Positions 54,275 to 64,000 of a stretch of 64,000 bases of DNA are shown one piece after another. The position numbers and the translations under genes were made by a program. A model generated the notes under the pieces. The model was not told the DNA's origin and did not search any database. It was given only the letters and a program-made list of their open reading frames with translations. The DNA lies in contig CM053029.1 in assembly GCA_028564925.1 (NCBI GenBank), forward strand, positions 192,754,940 to 192,818,939, in the 5' to 3' direction. Position 1 is the first letter of the stretch, and each line of letters opens with the position of its first letter. Source of the DNA: Lithobates sylvaticus. Lineage: Eukaryota > Chordata > Amphibia > Anura > Ranidae.

Positions 54275-54745
54275 GTTACTGCCAGTTTAACGCCATTTAC
54301 TTCTGTGTGTATTGCTGGCAGTTTAACGCCATTTACTTCTGTGTGCGTTACTGCCAGTTTAACGATATATCGTTTTGCATGCGTTACTGCTAGTTTAACG
54401 CCATATAGTTCTGTGAGCGTTACTGCCAGTTTAACGCCATATCGTTTTGTGTGCATTACTGCCAGTTTAATGCCATATAGTTTTATGTGCGTTACTGCCA
54501 GTTTAACTCCATTTCGTTTTGTGTGCGTTACTGCCAGTTTAACGCCATATAGTTCAGTGTGCGTTACTGCCAGTTTAACGCCATATAGTTTTGCGTGCGT
54601 TATTGCCAGTTTAAGGCCATATAGTTATGTGTGCATTACTGCCAGTCTAAAGCCATTTTCTTCTGTGTGTGTTACTGCCAGTTTAACGCCATATCGTTTT
54701 GCATGCGTTACTGCCAGTTTAACGCCATATAGTTATGTGCGTCAC
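54275..54745. repeat. 36-bp tandem repeat upstream of hAT-2 transposase
   Basis: About thirteen copies of a 36-bp unit built from GTTACTGCCAGTTTAACGCC and ATATAGTTCTGTGTGC. Since 36 is a multiple of three, one frame stays open for 165 residues (54305-54802) with a 12-residue repeat like CVTASLTPYSSV. I take this frame as incidental. Confidence 0.92.
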
Positions 54746-54944
54746 TGTACGTTTGGCGCATTATATTGCAGTATATCCATGGAGTGTGTCTGTGTAGTGT
54801 GAGTACTCAAATTAAAGTGCACCAAACACCTCTTTACATTAATTAAATTGATTCTTTACATTGATTACATTGATTAAAGTGCATCTACGTACAGATTTCC
54901 ACTTCCTCTTTACATTTGCTTGTACCGCCCCCTCCCTCTCAATA

Positions 54945-57780
54945 ATGTTTGGAAGGACAACAAGGAGAGGCAGATGTCCCCTTGGCCCTGTAAGGCAACC
55001 AGCAACAAATGTGTCCACAGGCAAAGGTGGATGTGGTGGTCAGTCCTCAGGCAGGGCATCATTTCCTCTGTTTAGTGAGTTTGCCTGTGCTTTCCAGCCA
55101 CAGCTTGCAGAGGAGGTGGTGGACTGGCTTACTAAACCTCCCTCATCCTCCTCATCCTTTGTCATGCAAGCAGAGACAAGTGTGCAGTCCCCTGCAGTTG
55201 CCAGAGTGGATAAACCTGCCTCCTTGTCCACATCTATTCCTGTCATAGCCCCAACATCAGCCATTGAGGAGTCTGCTGAGTTATTTGACCTCAGCGTCAG
55301 CCACTTGCTCCATGATGATGCCCAGCCATTACTGGATTCAGATGTTGGTTCTGAGGTTGAGGATGACAGCAATATGAGCCTAGAGAGAGGGAGGAACACT
55401 GGTAGACACATCAAACGTGGCAAAAACACCAACTATTTGGGTACCACATGCTTAACGAGGCATTTAACCTCCAACCACTCAGCCTGTTGGCAAGAGCACC
55501 TAAAAGCCACACAAAAGGGGCACAAATCTGTCCCTCCTCCTCCTCCTTACCCACTTCAGTCAGCCCCTGTGATACAGAGTCATTACCTTTCAACAGCCTC
55601 CACTGACAGGAATGATGGTATAGCACAGGGTGTCACAGATCCTAGCAGCACATCTGCCAGGAGCACACCACCCGCTGTAGACTGTAGCTGGCTAATTTCT
55701 CTGCCCCATCTGCTGCAGCAGAAAAAAATACAGTCCCTGCCACCCACATGCCCAGCATCTGAATGCAAGCTTGTCAAAGCTGTTGGCTCTTCTGCTTCTG
55801 CCTTTCAGACTGGTGTATTCTGCCCCCTTCCGTGAATTCGCACAATGTGCTGTACCACAATGGCAGGTTCCCAGTCGCTACTACTTTTCATGTAAGGTCG
55901 TTCCATCTCTCTACCATCACATGGAAGGGAATGTTCTGACATCGTTTGGCAAGGCAGTCAGCTGTAAAATCCACCTTACTGCTGACACGTGGTCCAGCAA
56001 GCAGGGATTATATATTTTGTTCACAGCACACTGGGTAATGATGCTTGCAACTCGAAAGGATACAGGACAGGGCTCAGTGCTGCAGCTTGTTGCCCCCCCA
56101 CATCTCCATACAGCTGGTTGTAATGATGCCAGACCTGTGAGCTCTACCCCCTCCTCCTCCTCCACCTCCATGCCCTCCTCTGCAGAATTGTCCTATGGAC
56201 ATCAGGTACCCCCTAAGTGTTCAAAGGGCTATTCCCAGAGTCAGGCTAAAAGGTGCCATACAGTGCTTCAGCTGGTGTGTTTAGGGGACAGGGAGCAGAG
56301 ATTCTTGCAGCTCTGCAGGGACAGACCCAGAAGTGGTTCACACCACGCCAGCTGGAGCCAGGAATGGTGGGGTCCGATAATGGCTCAAACCTTCTGTCCG
56401 CTCATAGACAGGGAAAGTTGACAGATGTGCCATGCCTGGCACATGTCCTTAATTTGGTGGTATGTACCCAGGGTTGCAAGATGTACTAAAGCAGGCCAGA
56501 AGAGTCTGTAGCCATTTCAGGTGGTCATACACAGCCAGTGCTCAGTGCTCAGCCTGAAATTCCACCTGCCCGTAAACCGCCTGATTTGTGACATGCCCAC
56601 CAGGTGGAACTCAACTTTGGGAATGCTGCAGGGGCTATACATGCAGCAGAGGGTCATCAACGAGTACCTGTGCCAGTACGGCGCAACGACAGGCTCAGGC
56701 CGCCTAGGCTTTTTTTCTCCACGCCAATAGCTTATCATTAAGGATGCATGCACTGCATTTTCACCATTTGAGGAGGCCACAAGGATGGTGAGCAGTGACA
56801 GTGCATGCATCAGTAACACAATGCCTGTTGTGTTCCTGCTGGAGCAGACTCTGCATGGTATTATGGACAGGGCACTGAAGGCAGAGCAGCAGGAGGAAGA
56901 GGAGGACTCCCTTTCCTCTCAAGGCCCACTTTATCCAGACACCATCCTTCCTATGTCCCAGAACACACAGGAGGAGAGAGGGGAGGAGGATGAGGAGGAG
57001 GAAGACATGCGTCAATCTGTAAGCGATGGCTTTCCAACCACAGGACCCTAGGGACTAGTACCTGGCTGGGAGGAGGAAGTTCCAGATGCTGCCATCCTGA
57101 GTGACCCAGAGGAGTCTGCTTCTCAAGCCTCTGCCTGCGAAAGGACCCAAGAATACGTGGCATAAAGGAGAAGGATGATTACTGGTTGGCAACCCTCCTT
57201 GACCGCCTTTATAATGGGAAGATCTCAGAACTCATCCCATCCCCACATAGAATGCAGAAGATAAAATCTCTTGAGGACACGTTAAAGAGGATTTTATTTA
57301 ATGTTTTTCCTGACTCCAGTAGGATACAGTGTCGTGGAAAATGTAATTTTGCGTCTTATGTTGATCAAGAGAGCAAGAGAGCAGTGTTGGAGAAGGCGTC
57401 TGCCTAAGTGAGGCATTTCAGAATTTTTTTAGTCCTTGTCGCCCAGGGCTGTCAGCTTCCCATCGGCAGCGTCTGCATCACATGGTGGACGATTACCTTG
57501 GGGCCAAAACAGAGATGGAGAGCTTTTCAGGTGACGATCCACTGATTACTGGGTCATGAGAATAGACCACTGGCCAGAACTTGCCCAGTATGCTATTGAG
57601 TTGTTGGGCTGCCCTGCATCCAGCGTGCTTTCAGAACGGGAATTCAGTGCTTCAGGTTTTGTTACTGATCATAGATCGCGTCTGTCCACAGACTCCGTGG
57701 ACCATTTGACTTTTATAAAAATGAATCAGTCCTGGTTTACCAGCTATGATGCCCCTGATGCCAATGTCACTGATTTAGTC
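54945..57780 (+). pseudogene. hAT-2 transposase, multiply frameshifted
   Basis: The ATG at 54945 starts MFGRTTRRGRCPLGPVRQ, and EEVVDWLTKPPSSSSSF matches EGLVEWMTKPSSSSSSS of hAT-1. A deletion removed the first half of the BED finger: only NYLGTTCLTRHLTSNH remains, so the CxxC pair is lost. The catalytic blocks survive in different frames: LTADTWSSKQG, GSDNGSNLLSA with VPCLAHVLNLVV, and FEEATRMVSSDSACISN. The C-terminal AIELLGCPASSVLSE and TDHRSRLSTDSV are readable to about 57780. At least five frame changes and several stops show an old, dead copy. Confidence 0.88.
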
Positions 57781-58034
57781 TTTTTGGGATGTGGAATCTC
57801 TGCAGGACTTCGAGGCTGCCTAGCTTTAAGGGTGTTCAATCATTTCATCTGGAAGAACTTTTTTGGTATAAGTTTCATGGGCACAATTAACACCCAAAGA
57901 TTGATTTTTCAGAACCTGTTTCACAGGTGCATATCATTGCAATTTTTTACAGCAAGGCCAATTCTTGCTTTCATCAAGATTATCTCTATAGGTTTACGTT
58001 GGGAAGGAGCCACCGACACTCAAAGACCAATTTT

Positions 58035-61000
58035 ACTTTCAATAGATTTTTATTAAATTTCAAATTCAAAAGAGCATACAAAACTTGGGTATACAATACA
58101 AAGCGTCCAGTCAAGGTCATGGTACAGTAGGAAAACAAACATAAACATGAAAACCGAGCTTGAGAGAATGTAACCAGGGTAAATCCGGGGCACAGGTAAA
58201 ATGTGGTGTGACAGAAGAAGGACTTTGCTGATCACCCTAAATGGGAAGGTGTATTTAAGAGAAGGGTATCGACTGGAACAAATGTAATCTCACGGGAGAG
58301 AGCTGGCCCCGGGCACCTCAGACGGGAACAAACTGTGCCCCGAGCCAGCTCCCCCCAAGATCCTTCCCTCTAGTACGTGAAGATTTTGGGGGTAAGGACA
58401 GTTGGGCGACCACCCTGCCTGTATGGGTGGTGGCCCCTCGATAGAGTTTGTGTCAGCTAATTATACCTGTACCTTTCTAACAACCTCAACAAGTTTATTT
58501 AACAGATAGCTGGTATTAACAGGGCTATCGTGAGAAGGAGGAAACAGTAAGGAAGAAAGAGAGAAAAGTCTGAGAGGGGAGAGGGGGTAAAAGGGAGGGA
58601 GGGGGTGTGCCGCACTCTAACTAAGTAATAGAGAATTGTCTGGGGTAACTCCTGGAACAAGGGATATCCCACAGTGAGACGCCCATGGGTCCCAAACAGC
58701 TTCAAACTTCTGATATGTGTCAAGCAGCATACTGGCTAACTTCTCGTGTGCCATTATCCAAGATATCTTGCGGACAATCGCTGAGAAGGCAATCTTAGGG
58801 CGTTTCCAAGCTCCCGCAATGGTTAGTTTAGCTCCGAGCAGAATAAAGTGGATTAGCCTTTGCTTGGATTTGGAAACATTGGTAATATTTGCATTTAAAA
58901 GTGCTACTGCCGCAGTCCTGGGGACCGAACAGTTGGTGACTTTGGTGATCAAAGAAAAGATTTTTGACCACAGCGGCCTAATTCTGGGACATTCCCACCA
59001 AATGTGCACCATGGTGCCCCTCAGCTGACACCCTCTGAAACAGCAGGGGTCCGCTGAGGGAAATATCGAAGCCAATCTGGAGGGGGTCATGTACCATCTC
59101 ATAAGTACTTTAATATTTGCTTCTATTAGGGAAGTATTGAGTATACCTTTAAAAGCTTTAGATCCTGCTTGGTGCCAAGTATCCAAGTCCCACTCGTGCT
59201 GGAGGTCGGCCTCCCATTCAGTCATATAAGTGGATTTGCCTGTTGGTTGCGTGAGTGACGAGTATATGACCGAGATGCCACCCCTCTGACCCTTGGCCTG
59301 GCCACACTACAGTTCGTAATCAGTGAAATTGGGGGGTAAGGGTTTCTCCGACCAAACTTTGTGTAGGAAGTGGGATATTTGTCCAAACCTGAAGTTCTCG
59401 GAGATTGGCATCTCTAGTTTATGGGTACAAAACTTCAGGGAAAGAGGTCCCTTATTCGTGAAATAGTGTCCAATGCGGTACAGTCCTTTGTCAAGCCACC
59501 ACTGAAAAGCCTTAATGACCATTCCGGGCGGGAAACCCAGATTACGGAAGATGTGTGAGAGAGGTTGTGCCTTGGAGATGAGGGCCGGAGAATTACGGAC
59601 ACTATCCCAAAGGGTATAAGAGTGGGAGAGGGAGGGGGATAGAATTGCTGGCCTTTGTTTTTGTGAACACCATAGTAGGTAGTCCAGAGTGTACTGGGGT
59701 ACAGCCTGCCTTTCGATTTTGACCCAGTCTGGTTTCTCGCATGAAGAGTAGACCGTGGAGAATTGGGCTAACCTAGCCGCCTGATAGTATTTAAAGATGG
59801 ATGGTAAACCTAGTCCCCCCTTTTTCCTATGTAGATGTAGAGTGTGTTGGGGAATTCTGTATCTCGATTTCCCCCAGATAAATTTTAGGATTTTACTTTG
59901 CAGGGGCTTGAGTTGATCTTTTCGAATAGATATTGGGAGGGACCTAAAGAAGTAAAGGATTCTAGGGAGTAGAGTCATTTTGATGGAGTTGACTCTGCCT
60001 ATCCAGGATAGCTCATATTGTGACCAAGCCTTCAAATCTGCTGCCAGTTTTTGAAACAGCGGGGGATAGTTGGTGGAGTATAGGGATTCTGTTCTGTCTG
60101 TGAGGGATATCCCCAAATATTTGATGTGGCCCGTTCCCCAAATAAATTGAAAGGATTTTTGAAGAAGGGTAACCGTGGAGGGTGGAAGAGAGACGTTTAG
60201 AGCTTGCGATTTAGTGTAATTCACCTTTAATCTTGAGATTCTGGAAAAGTCTGCGAGTGATTTAAACAGATTTGGGAGGGAAGTAATGGGGGACGTTAGG
60301 AATAGGAGCATGTCGTCAGCGAAAAGGCCACATTTGTGGGTCTGTTCTCCACATCTGACCCCTTGGATATCTGGATTGAGTCTTATTGCTATGGCTAATG
60401 TTTCTATTGCTAAGGCAAAAATGATTGGGGACAATGGGCAGCCTTGTCTGGTCCCTCTGGCAATAGTAATTGGAGTGGAATAGTGTCCCTGTATGCGTAT
60501 TTGTGCTTTAGGCTGTGAGTATAGGGAGTGTATCACCCCTCTGAAGCGAGGGCCAAGGCCCCATCGTTCCAGAAGGGGGAACAGATAAGACCATGTCACT
60601 GAGTCAAACGCCTTTTGAAGATCCAGCACCAATAAGAATCCCTGTTGTGCTGGCCCCCCATCCCAGTTAGATTGAAGAATGGACACAATATCTATCGCCC
60701 TCCTAATTTGGTCAGGGCCTTGTCTGCCAGGTATGAACCCCACCTGGTCCTTGTGTATATATTTGCTGATGAAGGACGAAAGGCGTACTGCCATAATTTT
60801 GGTTAGTATTTTCAGGTCTGAGTTAATGAGTGAGATGGGGCAGTAATTACCTACTTCTTCTGGGTTCTTATCAGGTTTAGGTATGACTGTAATATAAGCT
60901 GTATTCAGTTGTGAGTCTAAGGGGTTGCCTTGAGTCAAGTGGTTAAAGAGTTTCGTCATATGTGGGACTAGGGTTTCTGTGAAGGTCTTATAATAGGGAG

Positions 61001-62570
61001 CCGATAGCCCGTCGGGGCCAGGTGCTGATCCTGCCCTGAGGCTTTTTATTACTGTTGCCACCTCTTCCGACGTGAAGGGAGCTTCTAGGAGTTCCCTATG
61101 CTCATCCGATAAACTTGGAACAGAAACGCCATCCAAATAATTAGATGTTGAACTACTCGGGGATTGGGGTGGGGCACTATAGAGGTCAGCATAACATTTC
61201 TGAAAGGCATCTAGTATCTTGGAGGGGTTGGCCGTCAGACCGTGGTTTGCAATTCTGAGTTTGGGGAAAGAGTAAAGTCTCGTTTTAGGAGATAATTTAG
61301 CAGCTAACATTGGGCCTATCTTACCCTTCTGAGTGTAGAATTTGTTCGAGCTCCAGCGAATTGATTTTTCAGCTTTCGTTGTAAGGGCTAGGTTGAGTTC
61401 TAATCTTAGTTTTTCAACTTGGGCTAATTTGGTCGGGGAAGGGTTCCGTTTGTGTAGCGCTTTAGCTGATCTGTAAGAACCTTCTAGTCTTTCTATGTGA
61501 AACATGTGTTCTTTCTTGAGCCTGGATCCCATTTGTATGAGTTTACCCCTTATCACAACTTTGTGTGCCGCCCATAGTGTCTCTGGTGAAATGTTCCCCA
61601 CATTATTTAAGGAGAAGTAGTCAGTCAGAGCCTTATTTAGTTCCGTTACCTGCACTGGATTGGATAGTATGGACTCATTTAGGCGCCATTGTCCCCGTTT
61701 TGTCATGTGTGCGTTAGACCGAAAATGCATAATGACTAGTGAATGATCCGAGAGAACCGTATCACTTATGTGGGATTTAAGAATTGCTGGGAGTAAGTTT
61801 GGGGAGACCAGAACATGGTCAATCCTGGCATAGGTGTCGTGCGGGTAGGAATAGTGAGTGAAATCTCTTTTGGAAGGATTGAATTCCCTCCAGGCATCTA
61901 TGAGGCCCCTGTTGTGCAATAGTTTTGCTACCCTGAGACTTGCCCTCGTGGGTTTGGTAAGCTGTGTCTTGGGGGGTTTGGATTTATCCAGTGCTTGGTC
62001 AAACGCTATGTTGGAGTCTCCCCCCCAAATAACTGAGCCCTCTAGCATAGGGGAAAGTTCGTCTAGGATACGATTGAAGAATTGTTCCTGTCCTTTGGTT
62101 GGGGCATAATAGGAGACTAGGGAGTAGATGTGACCCCTATAGTTCCTTTGACTAAAATGAACCTCCCTTCCACATCCTTATAGTCAGATATAAAGGTGAA
62201 GTCGCACGACTTTGAGAAGAGAATCGCAACCCCTCTAGTTTTGTTTTCTGCCTTTGCCAGATAGAAGTGTGGGTAGTGAGCGTGAATAAAGTTAGGATTA
62301 TACCGCATTGGGAAGTGGGTTTCCTGAATCATCAGTATATCCAATTTAAGGGATTTGTAGTGTGTGAACAGTTTCTTTCGTTTGAGTTGTGAGTTTAAAC
62401 CTTGCGCATTGTGGGAGGCTGTTTTGAGATGGGTCTGTGGTGTGTCAGCCATGAGGTATGAGAGGAGCGACAACTCGGTATATCCCGCCACTTACCTTCA
62501 GGCGTCTTCTGACCCTACTGTCAAACAGTTTAATGGTAAACCACCTTGGAAGTTGGGAGCTTGACAGCAA
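58035..62570 (-). mobile_element. L1-Tx1 LINE, nearly intact ORF2, with target duplication
   Basis: The 15-bp direct repeat TCAAAGACCAATTTT flanks the copy at 58020-58034 and 62571-62585. On the minus strand the element runs from about 80 bp upstream of ORF2 to an A-rich 3' end with AATAAAAATC. ORF1 is absent, so the copy is 5'-truncated just ahead of ORF2 or comes from a single-ORF lineage. It landed in the 3' part of hAT-2. Confidence 0.9.
58617..62491 (-). CDS. L1-Tx1 ORF2: endonuclease and reverse transcriptase, two breaks
   Basis: ORF2 nicks DNA and copies the LINE RNA into it. It starts at ATG 62491 (MAGYTELSL) or 62452 (MADTPQTHLK). The endonuclease shows SHNAQGLNSQ, LDILMIQETHF, VIWGGDSNIAFDQ, YARIDHVLVSPN and VLSDHSLVIMHF. 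The reverse transcriptase has GPDGLSAPYYKTF, LLVLDLQKAFDSVTW (motif A), RGTRQGCPLSPIIFALAIE (motif B) and GLFADDMLLFL (catalytic FADD), then YLGISLT. A zinc knuckle follows near 59010 (CCFRGCQL and MVHIWWECP). A one-base frameshift lies in a short G run near 62130, and a TAG at 59307-59309 lies in frame. The total is about 1290 codons, close to full length for the family. Confidence 0.9.
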
Positions 62571-62792
62571 TCAAAGACCAATTTTTACGCACCTGTTACT
62601 TTTATCCAAAGTCAAAGTGACACCAGAATGTATCCAAAAAATCTCTAATCTTGTTCCCAGTGCACTACATTGTGGCCTCATCATAGACAATAGCTCCCCA
62701 GCTGTTGCTGAGCAAAATAAAGGCAGGGGAAATTTCATTATTTTTGGCTTTATAAATGCAATTATTGCTGCAGCAGATTCTAGACATGATAC

Positions 62793-63229
62793 TAGGGATG
62801 AGCTTTGAGTTCGAGTCAAACTCATGTTTGACTCGGATATTGCCTGTTCGCCTATTCAGCGAACAGCAAACAATTTGGGGTGTTCGCTGGAAATTCGAAA
62901 AGCCGCGAGCACCCTGTAAAAGTCTATGGGAGAAATCTCAAGTGCTAATTTTAAAAGCCTATATGCAAGTTATTATCATAAAAAGTGTTTGGGGACCTGG
63001 GTCCTTCCCCAGAGGACATGTATCAATGCAACTTTTTTTTTTTTTTAAAACGGCCGTTTTTTCAGGAGCAGTGATTTTAATAATGCTTTAAGTGAAACAA
63101 TAAAAGTGTAATATTCCTTTAAATTTCGTACCTGGGGGGTGTGTATAGTATGCCTGTAAAAGGGCGCATGTTTCCCGTGCTTAGAACTGTCCCTGCACAA
63201 AGTGTCATTTTTGCAGGAAAAAAAGCTAT
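62793..63229. mobile_element. short hAT-1 relative, cut by a TTAA element
   Basis: The left end TAGGGATGAGCTTTGAG is followed by the hAT-1 blocks GTTTGGGGACCTGGGTCC, GGAGCAGTGATTTTAATAAT and GTACCTGGGGGGTGTG in order. At 63230 it is interrupted by a TTAA-flanked element; any continuation lies beyond the window. Confidence 0.78.
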
Positions 63230-63233
63230 TTAA

Positions 63234-64000
63234 CCACTTCCCGCCCGGTCAATAGCATATTGACGTCCGGGAAGTGGTTCTGTTATCCTGACTGGGAGTC
63301 ATATGACGTCCTTCAGGATAACATGCCGCCGCGCGCCCGTGGGGGCGCGCATCGCGGCGATCGGTGGAGCGGTGTGTCAGTCTGACACACCGCTACACTG
63401 ATCTCGGTAAAGAGCCTCCGGCGGAGGCTCTTTACCACGTGATCAGCCGTGTCCAATCACGGCTGATCACGATGTCAACAGGAAAAGCCGGTGATCGGCT
63501 TTTCCTCACTCGCGTCTGACAGACGCGAGTAGAGGAGAGCCGATCGGCGGCTCTCCTGACAGGGGGGGTATGCGCTGATTGTTTATCAGCGCAGCCCCCC
63601 CTCAGATGCCCACACTGGACCACCAGGGACTCCACTAGGATCACCAGGGAAGTGGGCAACATGTGGATGGCCAGGTATGTACCCCCTGGCCATCCACATG
63701 TGCAAATGATGCCCAATCTGTGCCAGTCAGTGCCCACAAATGGGCACTGGCTGGCACCATCAAGTAGCAACCAGTGCCACCCATCACCCAGCAATGCCAC
63801 CCAGTGTTTTCAGTGCCACCCATCAGTGTAATCAGTGCCACCCATCAGTGTCCAGCAGTGCCACCTATCAGCGTCCATCCGTGCCCATCAGTGCCCACCT
63901 ATCAGTGCCCATCAGTGCCCATCCATGCCACCTATCCGTGCCACCCATAAGTACCCATCAGTGCCGCCTATGAGTGCCCATCAGTGCCGCCTATGAGTGC
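63234..64000. mobile_element. TTAA-flanked element (CCACTTC family) with minisatellite
   Basis: It begins at TTAA (63230-63233) with CCACTTCCCGCCCGGTCAAT and holds a series of GC-rich hairpins: CGGTGTGTCAGTCTGACACACCG type, GAGCCTCCGGCGGAGGCTC and CGCGTCTGACAGACGCG. From about 63720 it becomes a minisatellite. The left part corresponds to 29307-29640. The right end is outside the window. Confidence 0.78.
63720..64000. repeat. minisatellite of CCCATCAGTGCC type
   Basis: Irregular 12-24-bp units of GCCCATCAGTGCCACC run to the window edge. Open frames across it are repeat products. Confidence 0.88.

Larger units (their letters stand above)
54050..62792 (+). mobile_element. hAT-2: decayed relative of hAT-1, split by a LINE
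   Basis: A degraded transposase (54945-57780) homologous to that of hAT-1 lies on the plus strand. As in hAT-1, a tandem array fills the region just upstream of its start (54275-54745), with a longer 90-100-bp repeat before it (about 54100-54270, sharing AGAGTAGGGACAGCTCA). The 3' part is split by an L1-Tx1 LINE (58035-62570). No terminal repeats are identified with confidence; the outer limits are estimates. Confidence 0.65.

Overview
This window looks like intergenic or intronic DNA from a very repeat-rich frog genome, most likely a true frog (Ranidae). I base that on recalled familiarity with several repeat types, since no search could be run: TTAA-flanked elements beginning CCACTTCAGCC, GTACACACGATC elements, elements ending in CACTGGGGCG, L1-Tx1 and CR1-like LINEs, a Penelope-like element, and many Tc1 and hAT copies. 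I find no complete host gene, rRNA, tRNA or CRISPR array. Two short open stretches behind good splice-acceptor sequences (6348-6469 and 42327-42439, both plus strand) are the only candidates for host exons, and both are tentative.

Layout. 1-7000: the end of an L1-Tx1 LINE, a three-level nest of small elements (857-1956), LINE 3' debris, a 31-bp minisatellite and unassigned DNA. 7000-13700: palindromic elements, a hAT element with a perfect 8-bp target duplication (8064-9272), a TTAA element and a CR1-like LINE tail. 14300-16250: a Tc1 element split by a TTAA element. 16835-29244: a second Tc1 element split by an 815-bp LTR-like insert and by a 10.2-kb hAT transposon (18776-28963). That transposon is the centrepiece of the window. 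It encodes a BED-finger hAT transposase with a single in-frame stop, has a TATA box with CCAAT boxes on the right strand, a run of five long hairpins at one end, and three families of tandem repeats.

29307-39976: a TTAA-type element with a minisatellite, split by a CR1-like LINE, which is itself split by an L1-Tx1 LINE tail and a Penelope-like element; the last of these holds a Tc1 element and a TTAA element. 40000-45000: hAT and Penelope-like fragments, TTAA elements and simple repeats. 45066-53840: TTAA elements and shortened relatives of the big hAT, including a fold-back form with arms of about 290 bp. 54050-62792: a second, decayed hAT transposase with its own 36-bp array, split by a nearly intact L1-Tx1 LINE (58035-62570, 15-bp target duplication). 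The window ends in a TTAA element with a minisatellite.

The elements interact rather than forming a pathway. The 10.2-kb hAT shares one end with several short copies here and looks like a recent full-length relative of whatever moved them. The nesting gives a relative order of arrival: Tc1 and CR1-like copies are the targets, and hAT-1, the Tx1 LINE and the TTAA elements are among the later arrivals.
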